Shown here one piece after another: positions 33,901 through 43,436 of a DNA stretch of 64,000 bases. The stretch comes from Paralithodes platypus. Lineage: Eukaryota; Arthropoda; Malacostraca; Decapoda; Lithodidae. Location of the stretch: assembly GCA_032716605.1 (NCBI GenBank), contig CM064571.1, positions 10,608,405-10,672,404 of the forward strand. The letters run 5' to 3'. Each line of letters starts with the position of its first letter. Within the stretch, counting starts at the first letter, position 1. The notes beneath the pieces are model-generated. The model saw only the letters and a program-made list of their open reading frames with translations. It did no database searches and was not told the origin of the DNA. The translations under genes were made by a program, and so were the position numbers.

Positions 33901-34934
33901 GTGAGGTTCCAACTGAATCCCTGGGTTTTTCCCCTAATGAGCTAGTTTTCGGTCACCAGGTAAGAGGTCCTTTGCAACTATTGCAGGATAGCCTAGTTGG
34001 CCAGGAGGGGAACCAAAACCTCCTCAAGTATGTTTCAGATTTCAAAACCCGGCTGAGATCCTCATGTGAGTTTGCCGCTCAAAATTTGACAGTGGCTAAA
34101 AGCTCCATGAAGAAATGGTATGACAGAAAAGCCCGTGAGAGGGAGTTTAAGCCCGGTGATGAGGTTTTGGTCCTGTTCCCCCTTTTTGGCCAACCTTTAT
34201 CTGCCAAGTTCAGGGGCCCATATAAGATCATTCGGAGGGTGAGCATTACCGATTATCTAGTAACTACCCCAGACAGGAGAAAGCCCACGCAAGTATTCCA
34301 TATAAATATGTTGAAGCCCTACCATAGGTCCCCTGATTCCTCTCCTCCAGATTCTCCCACTGTGGCAGTGAATGTCAGGATCTGTGAACAGCCTGGTGCG
34401 GACGAAGTCTTCAGTTCTCTTACTGACCCGCAACAGACTGTTCCAGAGCCTGAAGGTATCCATGCAGACTTTGACTTGTCATGTAGCCTATCCAACTTTC
34501 AGTATAATTCAGTGGCTTTGAGGGAATTACCATCTAAACTATGTCATCTTCCCTCTGATCAAGCGAACCAACTAATCTCTGTTTTATCTCAGTCTCCCAA
34601 TGTGTTCCGTGATACTCCAGGGATCACTTCTTTGGCCGTGCACGACATCGACATAGGTGATGCAACTCCCATTAAACTATCCCCTTACCGTGTCTCGCCA
34701 CAACGCAGGAGTATACTGCAGGTCGAGCTTGACTTTATGTTATCTAATGAACTGATCACTAGGGCCTTAAGCCAGTGGAGTAGTCCGGTCATACTTGTGC
34801 CAAAGCCAGACGGGAGCCATAGGTTTTGTAGGGTCTATAGGCAAGTCAATGCTGTCACAAAGAACGATACCTACCATCTGCCACGGATCAAAGATTGCAT
34901 TTCCCAGTTTGGCCTCATGCAGCAGTACGTTTAA
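30951..34934 (+). CDS. GmrA gag-protease-integrase-partial RT polyprotein
   Basis: A 1327-codon uninterrupted frame with a good ATG. Gag: an alanine/leucine coiled coil (about residues 90-145, ELARIKATTEQ repeats), a capsid-like part (EDNVQDFFVLFEEV, YQLQPEAYRQSF), a zinc knuckle at 396-409 (CTFCGMRGHLAYQC) and three 16-residue repeats at 432-479 (PLMQDSRQKEYLAPK). Protease: DTGS with Asp 532. Integrase: H2C2 zinc domain (about 785-825, GHLGVRKTL, CHTCQM) and the D,D35E core at Asp 856 (VVVDIVGPLP), Asp 915 (SDQGTNFTS) and Glu 951 (GVLERYHQ). A GPYKIIRR tail domain follows. RT begins only after that (about 1230, LSPYRVSPQRRS, WSSPVILVPKPDG) and breaks off at residue 1327. Integrase lies upstream of RT, the reverse of standard Gypsy order. 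Confidence 0.92.
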   Translation: MPQLINDEDTRVFIESEPTAPDIDCLSKSELKVLASHLQLTVSNMSHVEMAQTIKTHLFPVEGGEGDGAVGGIPSKPSQLDEQLPPGFTIDQLFELEQARLTIELARIKATTEQANASIELARINASATTEQCEYQYRTAQLNINTNAPEIAPTLGLTMTSVIPPFTEDNVQDFFVLFEEVAGGMKWTRDQWPFMLQTVLTGQARATYLSEVAEVRQDYDNLKEAILKTYQLQPEAYRQSFRKNQKKVEETHKVFARTMTKTFNHWVKSKKVTSYNDLKELVLLENFLWKIDSSVSYHLKGKRVDCLADAADMADTYVLNNKFRGKKPYDNSSSNFKYPNHKSDRPSHKPITSSPASQNRIVPPTKNATQGNGNRGGPQTNSNAQRGNVPISPKVCTFCGMRGHLAYQCWAKEKTERSGQTVAAVSQIPCVPLMQDSRQKEYLAPKIPLMQDSRQKEYLAPKVPLMQDSRQKEYLAANVNHLDRGVVACVVQPTRVKPIIISPSVQDSYRPFISSGNVRLNGCMHEVKILRDTGSTSTLMVNPYTECPPGEPVVMRGAGGQFYAYLVKGEIECELLQGEATIALCRSQDIPVPGVTLLLGNDVAGEKVRPDPILSLSPVNEPLTGELEKEMPTVFPVCAVTRSMSRVAVPSDRNVPNVRVDERDDERDDESVNDAPTVPDDVTEVDLSDTFMAHLDPNDDHETPPNCPSGLVELQRDDSECKELAARSVSEEECEKEGGECFYLKGGVLWRRWRPPHRPIDDGAWDVHQVVVPKPCRRYIMEIAHCIPLAGHLGVRKTLDRIRAHFYWPGMRADVVECCRVCHTCQMTGKPNQKVPVHPLVPLPVFENPFTRVVVDIVGPLPKTSQGNIYLLTIMDMATRYPEAIPLRTTSAPTVIKELLKFFTRMGFPHEVQSDQGTNFTSNIFQQSLKELGIEHVKSSTYHPESQGVLERYHQTLKGMLRKYCTETGVEWDKGVPFLLFATREVPTESLGFSPNELVFGHQVRGPLQLLQDSLVGQEGNQNLLKYVSDFKTRLRSSCEFAAQNLTVAKSSMKKWYDRKAREREFKPGDEVLVLFPLFGQPLSAKFRGPYKIIRRVSITDYLVTTPDRRKPTQVFHINMLKPYHRSPDSSPPDSPTVAVNVRICEQPGADEVFSSLTDPQQTVPEPEGIHADFDLSCSLSNFQYNSVALRELPSKLCHLPSDQANQLISVLSQSPNVFRDTPGITSLAVHDIDIGDATPIKLSPYRVSPQRRSILQVELDFMLSNELITRALSQWSSPVILVPKPDGSHRFCRVYRQVNAVTKNDTYHLPRIKDCISQFGLMQQYV
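32244..32387 (+). repeat. Three 48-bp coding repeats in GmrA gag
   Basis: Exact 48-bp periodicity (units begin CCTTTAATGCAGGACTCCCG at 32244, 32292 and 32340), in frame, adding 16 residues per unit between zinc knuckle and protease. Near-identity between units indicates recent expansion. Confidence 0.93.
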
Positions 34935-35228
34935 TTTAATGAGAGGATTTTGGCAATTAGCTCTCCCTTGTAGCGAGGTAAATATCATGCTTTTGTAGTG
35001 CACTTTCAAGCCTTCAGCTGTGAGATAATGCCTTGCAGTTCGAATAACGCTCCAGCTACGTTCCGGCTATTTTTCTGATGTGGTACCTGGAGACGTTGCC
35101 TACTTTGGGTGATATCCTTATTATATCCTCATTATAATCTTGCTGTTGCCAATCTGGTGGTGAATCTATTTATGTATTATGTTTAATATTATGTACTATA
35201 CTCCTTAAACTCTTTTCTAGGGGGGAGG
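34935..35228 (+). pseudogene. GmrA RT remnant, deletion junction and polypurine tract
   Basis: After a frameshift, RT pieces remain in other frames: LMRGFWQLALP at about 34935-34970 and NAPATFR at about 35050. Homology then stops; no YxDD box or RNase H is present. The stretch ends with the purine tract AGGGGGGAGG next to the LTR. Confidence 0.75.
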
Positions 35229-36757
35229 TCTGACATACGGAGCCCTGTATGTTAATTTAAGAATTAGAATTAGAGTTGAAGGAGTCGCACTACCCAAACG
35301 GTGAAGCAGACTAGCGAGCGAACCATGCGAGTGGGGAAACTGGCTCGCCCCCATACCTGCAAACTACCCTTCACACCTGCGTGCGTCATAGGGGACCCTT
35401 GCAAACTACCTCGATGACCGATGCTATGACGTATGATCGACGCCAGGAGCTGTGAGTGGACCAGGCACCTGCTATGCAACTCGAGGAGCTATGATTGGAG
35501 CGCGCACCATCACTCGCCTCCTGATTCGTTCCTACACCATCATTGTTTGGTATATAAGACCCGAGTTGTGGGCATTCAAATCAGTCTCATTTGGAGTTGG
35601 GGAAGGTGAACTTGCAGCTGGAGGAAGACGGGGTGAAGTATTATAATGGGATTGTGACTGTCAGTCAGATTATATAAATGTGTGTTAAGTGTGTTCGGTG
35701 TAAACACTTACGTTATGTTGGTTAGTGAGATATGTGATTGGGAATTAACGTGAACGCTACTATTATGTGTTTAACTATTTGATTGCGAATTAACGTTACC
35801 GCTACTATTGTGTACTTAACTATTTGATTGCGAATTAACGTTAACGCTATTACTATGTACTTAACTATTTTAGTTGACTAACTTGTGGACTAAAGCAACT
35901 CTTTAAGTAATTGGGTTATGATGAAAGTAATACTATTGTTTTATATTAATACTTACGAGTTCTTTCATTTTCTTTGAATTAAGCTTACATTGCTTAACGG
36001 TGCTTAGTACGGTGATGCTATTGTCTCGTATTAGTAATATCGCCTTAGACTAACATGGCTGTGATAATATTACTTCTAGTGATTTTCCTAAGCTGAAGAA
36101 AATTCTTTTGCTTCAAAATATTATATTTTGCTTTTCATATTATTTGAGTGAGACCTGAATCGAATCTATGAAGCGATCCTGTAACTTTATTTACTCATAA
36201 TCAAAACCTCAATGTTACGTGGTTAAGAAATACATTTAACTAATTATTAAATATATATCTAACTTTTATGTGACTTTGATATTACTCCTGATGATAATAA
36301 TAATATAATCCTATTAACGTAAGACAAGAACCAAGAATAATTACATTAAATATAAATAAAAGGACATATAAGAAAACTATCTATTCATTTCAAAAAGGGT
36401 AAGAGACAGAAATATTCTTACTTTAATGTTTATCGTTCACGACTGTTTATAGAATTAATAGTCTTCTTTAGATATACTTCTTCGGTTCATAACCATAGCC
36501 TACTAAGCTTCGGTTAAATAATAATTCTTTATAAATACTACATGACTTTAATTAGTTTCAGTATTTTTCATAATTAAAGAGTATCAGTCAATAAAGGTTA
36601 CTAAGTCCTAAGATCCAAAAGGAAAGGAAGCAACAACAGGAAATTATTTTATTAGATTTTACTTTTGTTTTGCCTTCAGCTGACTGATACCTTAATATAT
36701 ATCTCTGTGCTATCTAGATTCATCAAGTTAACCACTTGAGGATCAAGATACGTAACA
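35229..36757 (+). repeat. GmrA 3' LTR
   Basis: Nearly identical to 29334-30863 (for example AGAGTTAG against AGAATTAG near the start, one T lost in a T run). Ends GATACGTAACA, then GTTG and satellite. Confidence 0.9.
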
Positions 36758-37520
36758 GTTGGTATAAACTATAATGTTTAGTGTTAGCTAGTACAGTACA
36801 TTTCACATTATCTGATATAAAAGGAAGTATACAGTATAACTGCTTCCTTTCGTGTATTAGTTGGTATAAACTATAATGTTTTGTTACATTATTATTAGTT
36901 AAGTGTTAGCTAGTACAGTACATTACACATTATCTGATATAAAAGGAAGTATACAGTATAACTGCTTCCTTTCGTGTATTAGTTGGTATAAACTATAATG
37001 TTTAGTGTTAGCTAGTACAGTACATTACACATTATCTGATATAAAAGGAAGTATACAGTATAACTGCTTCCTTTCGTGTATTAGTTGGTATAAACTATAA
37101 TGTTTAGTGTTAGCTAGTACAGTACATTACACATTATCTGATATAAAAGGAAGTATACAGTATAACTGCTTCCTTTCGTGTATTAGTTGGTATAAACTAT
37201 AATGTTTAGTGTTAGCTAGTACAGTACATTACACATTATCTGATATAAAAGGAAGTATACAGTATAACTGGTTCCTTTCGTGTATTAGTTGGTATAAACT
37301 ATAATGTTTAGTGTTAGCTAGTACAGTACATTACACATTATCTGATATAAAAGGAAGTATACAGTATAACTGCTTACTTTCGTGTATTAGTTGGTATAAA
37401 CTATAATGTTTAGTGTTAGCTAGTACAGTACATTACACATTATCTGATATAAAAGGAAGTATACAGTATAACTGCTTACTTTCGTGTATTAGTTGGTATA
37501 AACTATAATGTTTTGTTACA
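36758..37520. repeat. 102-bp satellite, block G (about 7.5 monomers), right edge of the array
   Basis: Regular 102-bp units with one 122-bp form near 36875. The array ends inside the extra block of a 122-bp form (TTTTGTTACATT at about 37511-37522) and gives way to CGAATGACACTGCAG and (ATT)n. Confidence 0.93.
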
Positions 37521-37536
37521 TTCGAATGACACTGCA

Positions 37537-37548
37537 GTTATCATTATT

Positions 37549-37579
<31 letters not shown>

Positions 37580-37699
37580 TTATTAATATATTTGTATTAT
37601 TATTGTTATTATTAGTATTAGTATTATTATTATAATTATTATTAGTATTGTTTTATTATTATTATTATTAATATACTGTATTTGTACTATTATTTTTAA

Positions 37700-37757
<58 letters not shown>
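37537..37757. repeat. (ATT)n microsatellite, interrupted
   Basis: ATT/TTA runs with AGT, GTT and AAT interruptions over about 220 bp. Confidence 0.95.
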
Positions 37758-37759
<2 letters not shown>

Positions 37760-37859
37760 AGTGGATTAAACTGTCTTTATTTGGCATAATATGTTTCACT
37801 TGAATAGGTGTATTTAAATATAGACTAATTTAAGTTGGTAGGTTGTTTAGAGAACACAG

Positions 37860-38067
37860 GCATTATAGCTTATTATCTGCTATTGATATCTCGGCCCTAA
37901 AGACCCGTTCCCTCCTCGGGGCCCGTCATATGACGGGGAGGGGACATCCCACCAACGCGTTACCTTACAAACCAACCAATTTGAAACAACATGTTACACA
38001 AACTAATACATACAATTAATTAAATGCCATTGAAATATGTTCAATCGATATTCACACACACACACAC

Positions 38068-38139
<72 letters not shown>

Positions 38140-38340
38140 TACAAACACACTCATTCACATATATCAAATATGCATTTTGATAGAACATTGAACCAAAACG
38201 TGTATAAACCTGATGATATAAATAAGTTAGAACTAATGTCTATTAAGTTTGCTATGATGTCTATGATTCCATAGACAATCTAGTAATGGTAAACCTAATA
38301 CATACCATTCATTAAAATAAACAAATTACCTCCCCAACAG
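37860..38340. repeat. Dispersed repeat family R, copy 1, with (CA)n/(TA)n core
   Basis: GATATCTCGGCCCTAAAGACC, trimmed here, and the following ACCTTACAAACCAACC, ACATACAATTAATTAA and a CA/TA run (about 38053-38136) parallel the segments at 39935-40330 and 46395-46710. No gene. Copies are strongly diverged. Confidence 0.55.
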
Positions 38341-38557
38341 TTTTGATACAATTCCAGTCACAAATACAATCCCCTCATGGTCAAGTTCCAAGGCAAGAGT
38401 TAACCAGGCAAGGAAAACACTTCAGAAAACGATCTATTCAAAATCCACAGGGAAAAATCAATACTATATTATTTTAGGCCTGAATACACATACGCATGGC
38501 AGACTTGCATGCACGTGTGAGAAGCAGAATGTCTTATCCCCAACTGCAACACGGCAG

Positions 38558-38797
38558 TTATGTAAGAGTCCCTGGCTCCAGCACCACATTTTCACCTCCC
38601 ATGAGATTGTTGGGAGCAGAACACTGCTTCCAACTACAGGGCCGTATGACCTTACTGGTGCCCCGGGCTATATTGTCAACAACCTTCACATGATGCTGGG
38701 AAGTGTAACAGATCAATGATCCGATACACCTTCCAGCAAAGATTGCATTCTCTGACCAACACATTGGCCACAGAATGGAGATGATGGGCATCCCCAC
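38558..38797 (-). other. Unassigned exon-like open frame
   Basis: On the minus strand an 80-codon frame of coding-like composition (Cys-rich: CWSENAIFAGRCIGSLICY, WKQCSAPNN) is preceded by a pyrimidine-rich tract and AG (near 38800-38810), resembling an acceptor site. No clear donor site or domain was recognised, and it ends in a TAA. It could be a host-gene exon, a TE fragment or chance. Confidence 0.25.
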
Positions 38798-38819
38798 CTT
38801 CTACAAAATTAAATAGTCT

Positions 38820-38985
38820 TAATATAGGTAGAAATATTTTGTTTTGCAGAGGAGTTGTGCGGAGTTTTAGGATAGTTCAGGTGTGGTGTCTATAGGGAAT
38901 GTATGGTGAGAGGTATTTTATCATAGCTGTAAGATATGCAGGCAATATTAATTAGTTATAACTATTGGTAGGTGACAGCAAACAA

Positions 38986-39038
<53 letters not shown>

Positions 39039-39236
39039 ATACAACTAATAAAGTGAGGTGTGCATTTTTTTTTTTTTTTTTGTGGATAGGCCTAACTATA
39101 AAGCAAGCGTGGTCAGCTATATTAGCTGTATTTATTGATATATCACATAATAACAAGGCGAGGTGTGGTTGCTATAGGTTATGGTATGAGGTATTCGTGG
39201 ATAACACTATGATAAGTGGGCTATGATAGCCAAAGT
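38820..39236. repeat. Degenerate GT-rich repeats with (AAT)n and poly-T
   Basis: Imperfect copies of a motif near GAGGTGTGGTGGCTATAGG followed by TTATGGTGAGAGGTATTC occur at about 38877 and 39155. An (AAT)n run lies at 38985-39024 and poly-T at 39065-39081. No gene. Confidence 0.6.
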
Positions 39237-39705
39237 TTATGGTGGGATATGTTATATGTTAGCAATAAGACAGGTTATGGTGGGTCTATAATATTTTTAT
39301 AAGAGGTTAACTATGGTGACCATAGATTGTGTTGGAAGGTATTATTAGATAGTTATATGATGGGGATATATGGTGGCTATATGGGTTATGGAGAATATAT
39401 ATTAGAATTTCTGTAAGAACTATCTCCAGTAGTTATCTAAATTTTAGCCAATATTGTAATGAATATATAAATCATTAGGTACGATGATTTCTCCTGATTT
39501 CATGTTCATGCAGTAACATCTTGCTATTTTGCCTTATTTATGAATATATTTTCTATATTTTCCTAAGATATAGTTAAAGTAGTACCATTGCCAAGCATTA
39601 CTTAAGAACTATTATTATTATTATATTTTGTGTTAACTAGTATCTGATAATTATAAAAGTTAATATACAATGGATAAAATTACTTTTGTGTATTAGTCGC
39701 TATGT
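39237..39705. repeat. Dispersed repeat flanking the satellite (copy 2) with one diverged monomer
   Basis: Parallels 6396-6790. Its last part (about 39614-39700: TTTTGTGTTAACTAGT, ATCTGATAATTATAAAAG, TACTTTTGTGTATTAGT) aligns with one satellite monomer, but is not amplified. Confidence 0.65.
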
Positions 39706-39779
39706 TCATCTTCCGTGGAGGGAAATATCGGCTGTTAAGCAAGACTTCTTACTCTTGCTAAGTTTACCCATATACTGTA

Positions 39780-39810
<31 letters not shown>

Positions 39811-40380
39811 TTTGTGTATTCCAAACTCACTCTCTCTTTCTTTCCGAGTTTTCTCTCTTCTCTTTCACTTGCTATCTATCACCATTGATATGTAATACAT
39901 ATCAATGTATTTCACACACACACACACACACACTACCACTATTTATTTCACATAGGTTTGACTTGTATAATGGGGTATGCAGGCTTAGTAGAATAAATAA
40001 TACTGCCGAGGTTGAGTACATAACACAAACGTACTTTATGATCTTCTGTTGGTATCTCGGCCCTGACGGCCCCGACGAGAACGTTAGCTTACCAACGTTA
40101 GCTTACAACGAAATCGCAACCACACTTTACAATAATAGCGCATACCATTAATTAATCGCTATTGATATATATTTGTTCAACCAACAATAACACGCACACA
40201 CATATATATATACACACACACACCAACACTCGCACACACTCACATTCATTACTAGTTACTTTGATAAGTAAGTGGTGCTACTTGGAAACAAATCAGGTAT
40301 TAAACTGATGATAAAAGTAATCAAAGTTAGTTATGATGATGTATCTTATTTCATAGACAACATACTAATGATACATCTAT
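39706..40380. repeat. Microsatellites and dispersed repeat family R, copy 2
   Basis: (TA)n and poly-T at about 39775-39813, (CA)n at about 39913-39932. Then TTGACTTGTATAATGGGG, GAATAAATAATACTGCCGAGG and GATCTTCTGTTGGTATCTCGG, which recur in order at 46395-46520. No gene. Confidence 0.55.
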
Positions 40381-42120
40381 GCACTTAGTATAGTTAGAAA
40401 TATTATATTACGCAGATTGGTTAGAGGTATTCTAGCATAGCTTTAAGAGAAGCGGGGTATGCTAATTATCTATATAGCTAATGATGGGTGACATTACTAG
40501 TCGGGTAATAAGATTAAGTGAGGTGTGAGAGATAAACTATGTTTTAAATAAGGTGGATCACATAATCTAACAAAGTGAGGTATGGTGGATATAGGTTATG
40601 CTGAGAGTTGTTTTTGGATTGCTGTTAAATAAGTTGGGTATGTTAGTTATAGATAATGGTGGGTGACATTGTAAGTTAGCAATCCAACAAAGTGTACTGT
40701 GAAGGTATTTATGGTGATAGGTATTCTTGGATAATAATAAGATATGCGTGGTAATCTATGTTAGCTAGACAGTAGTTGCTGGTGGGTGACATAATCTAAC
40801 ATAAGTGAGGTATGGTGGATATAGGTTATGGTGAGAGGTAATCTTGGATAACAATAACTAAGGTATGTTATACAGGGTTTCCCGAAATAGACGTGCTAAC
40901 CTTCAGGATATGGTTATATAGATGATTCTAAGCAGAAAATGTTCTATAAGAACAATTCTTAATCTCAAATGTTTAAGAGGTATTGAAGTGTTCTCCCTCG
41001 CATCACTGTAATGGACTCTTCCATGTCAAATACAGTAGTTTCCAGAAGGTCCAAAGTGAGCTAATATGTGTGTGATCATTTTACAACTTACAGAATTATA
41101 ACATCTTGATATTAACATAGTACAACAAGAGCAGTTAGATGGGGGTGGGGTAGGCTCTAGTAAAGCTAGGCTAGCCTTATGGGGAAATAATTAAAGAAAA
41201 GGACCATTTTCAGCAGGCAATATATCTGCAACGAGTAACATTTGGAATATTACTTACAGAACATGTTATGCTTAGAGTATTTTTCCTGACCTAATCCTGA
41301 AGTTTGGCACATATATTTCGGGACCCCCCGTATATAGTTTATAATGAGAGGTGCTTCTAGATTGGCTTTATATAACGTGAGCTGTGGTGACTATAGCTTA
41401 TAAGGGAAGGGAATCCTAAGAGTGCTGTATGGCAGGAGTGTATGGTAACTTTTGGTTTTAAGAGGATAAGTATTATTTATTTGTTTATTTATTCATAATT
41501 ATTTTAGTTTCGTCTCTGGGCCTCCATCAAGCTTTAACAAAATAAATAAATACAAAAATCCTCATGATACCCCTTCAAGATTAGTTTGCACATGCTTTGG
41601 TAGAAAAATATCGCGACCGACTCCGGTTCCTTCAAAATTACAGGCCCGCTATCGCTCGCCATGAGAAAAATCGACACCTAAATGGCAAGAAAGGTATTCA
41701 AATTGACAAAGAGATGGGGCGAAAGGTCTTATAATGGACAACCTAATGGGCCTAATGTCTTAAAATCTTCAATCTAGTGGGGCTAAACACGAGGAAGGAG
41801 GGGGTCCAGAAGAACACAGCTACCTTCCTCTTAAGATGAAGATATCTTAGAATGGCTGCATGATAGGTGAACTAGAAGATAGATTACGTTGGGAGTAAAC
41901 AGGATAGCTACAAAGTAAGGTGTGGTGGTTCGAGGGTGGATATGTTTGGTAGACAGTAGGGATTTTAGCCCCATTCTGTACCATGGGTGACGTATTTTTT
42001 ACTTGATTCTAGCTATATTTAGAAGATTTTATGCAGGTCGTAATCATGCACTCATATGTTTTTACACAAATTCTATGAATGGCATGGGGACTGTTAGTTG
42101 AAGACTATAATGCAAGCCGC
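40381..42120. repeat. Degenerate GT-rich interspersed repeats; no gene
   Basis: Repeating, strongly diverged motifs GTGAGGTATGGTGGATATAGG, trimmed here to the core GAGGTATGGTGGATATAGG, and GGTGGGTGACATTA recur at about 40480, 40570, 40670, 40780, 40806, 41340 and 41920. Nothing coding is evident. Confidence 0.5.
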
Positions 42121-42341
42121 TTCTAGTTGCTTACTTTATATTTTGAATTGCTTAGCTTTGTAAAAGAGATTGACTTGTCTATGCCATTTGTTGGCTTCTT
42201 GATCGAATGTCTTAATATATTAGGGTACTTGCAAATATAATATTGGGTTGCTTTATTGGTAAGCTTATTTATTTTATATGTAATATATATTTTTCCTTTG
42301 TAAATGTATGCATTGCGCAATGAAGTTAATTGATAGATTGA

Positions 42342-42344
42342 TTG

Positions 42345-42393
<49 letters not shown>

Positions 42394-42580
42394 TTGCTTT
42401 CTTCTAATTTTTAAACACTCAGCCTGTGCGTCCCCTCTTTGGACCCTAAACCAGGTCAGAACAGTCATCAAAGCGTCCGACTTGGTAGTCATTCAGCTAC
42501 TTCCTATTCCAGGGTAAGCACTCAGACTCATCATCGTGGATTACGATAACTACTACTACATTGATTTTTTTTACTACTAG

Positions 42581-42621
<41 letters not shown>

Positions 42622-42622
42622 T
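42342..42622. repeat. Two (CTA)n microsatellites
   Basis: (CTA)n at about 42342-42392 and 42569-42620, separated by about 180 bp of non-repeat sequence. Confidence 0.93.
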
Positions 42623-42822
42623 AACTGCTATATCTTTCACATAGGTGTGACTAGTATAATGTTATGCAGGTTTAGCCGAATAACCTTAACCAATAATAAT
42701 TAATGATAGGGACAGTATAAAAACAAATATTATTCCACGTGTATTCCTTATGTCTTCTAACGGCAATTGCGGTGATAGTCGCCAGTTTGTTAGCAAATAT
42801 CGCAAACCAAAGATTTTACCAA

Positions 42823-42840
42823 GATATATATATATATATA

Positions 42841-42901
<61 letters not shown>

Positions 42902-42945
42902 ATATACTGTATATACAGTATATACCGGTATATATATATATTTTT
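42823..42945. repeat. (TA)n microsatellite at the Penelope 3' end
   Basis: TA run with CTG and CCGG interruptions, followed by T-rich sequence. The plus-oriented Penelope copy also ends in a TA run (45705-45740). Confidence 0.93.
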
Positions 42946-43119
42946 TTTCTTTTCTTTAATACATACGAGGTTGAAAGAAATGGCAATTTCTGCGTTGGAA
43001 ATTTTATTATTCAAAGTTTCCAGGTCTCTGATGAGTTTTCGCTGGGTGGCAGGAAGTAGATGAAGGAGATGAGCAAAATTCATGGTGGTACAGGGTTACA
43101 TTAAAGTACATGAAGATAG

Positions 43120-43166
43120 AGGATATACGACGCATTTCACTGGACAACCAGCATTATCAAGTAAGG
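43120..43166 (-). ncRNA. Hammerhead-ribozyme-like motif, minus Penelope copy
   Basis: Read on the minus strand: TTGATAA, a CTGG/CCAG stem, GAAA, then TGCGTC and GTATATCC. See the plus copy at 45469-45515 for details. The loop here reads ATGCGT instead of ACGCGT. Confidence 0.35.
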
Positions 43167-43436
43167 AAGGAATGATATAAAAGGTAAACAGGAAGGGTAT
43201 ATATAGAGGGTGGAGGATCAGAGGAGGCGGAAAACAGGGGGCAAAAGTCTGCTATTGGTGGAAGGGTAAACTAGGAGAGAGAAAGAGGGTAACCGCTTCA
43301 CGCATGCGCACTGGATGCGGGATGGTGGTCGGTAGGTGGGGTCGAAGCTGATTGGCTGCGTGTCGAGGGGCGTGGCCTAAGTTGTGTGGCGCCTGCAGAA
43401 GACGAAGCTGAAGGAGGTAGCGCAGGGGGGCTGCGT

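Larger units (their letters stand above)
29334..36757 (+). mobile_element. GmrA: Ty3/Gypsy element with integrase before RT, internally deleted
   Basis: Flanked by GTTG at 29330-29333 and 36758-36761, which restores TATTAGTTGGTATAAAC. LTRs 29334-30863 and 35229-36757 are about 1530 bp and differ at roughly seven positions that I can see, so the insertion is young. Between them: primer-binding site, one long gag-protease-integrase-RT frame, RT remnants to about 35080 and a polypurine tract AGGGGGGAGG (35219-35228). The second half of RT and all of RNase H are missing. The gene order is that of Gmr1-type Gypsy elements. Confidence 0.9.

Noticed and set aside
6704..37520. Regular direct repeats as a CRISPR array
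   Set aside because: Units are contiguous 102-bp monomers without unique spacers, in a eukaryotic TE-rich setting; this is satellite DNA.
38003..38188. Ile/Tyr and Cys/Val-rich small proteins
   Set aside because: They are translations of TA and CA microsatellites (also at 39000, 42300, 42850 and 63780).
42400..42540. tRNA or SINE between the two (CTA)n runs
   Set aside because: Box-like strings are weak and no cloverleaf or tail could be formed.
43027..43050. CTGATGAG string on the plus strand as a hammerhead core
   Set aside because: No GAAA follows at the needed distance and no stem II forms; only the TTGATAA...GAAA motif nearby fits.
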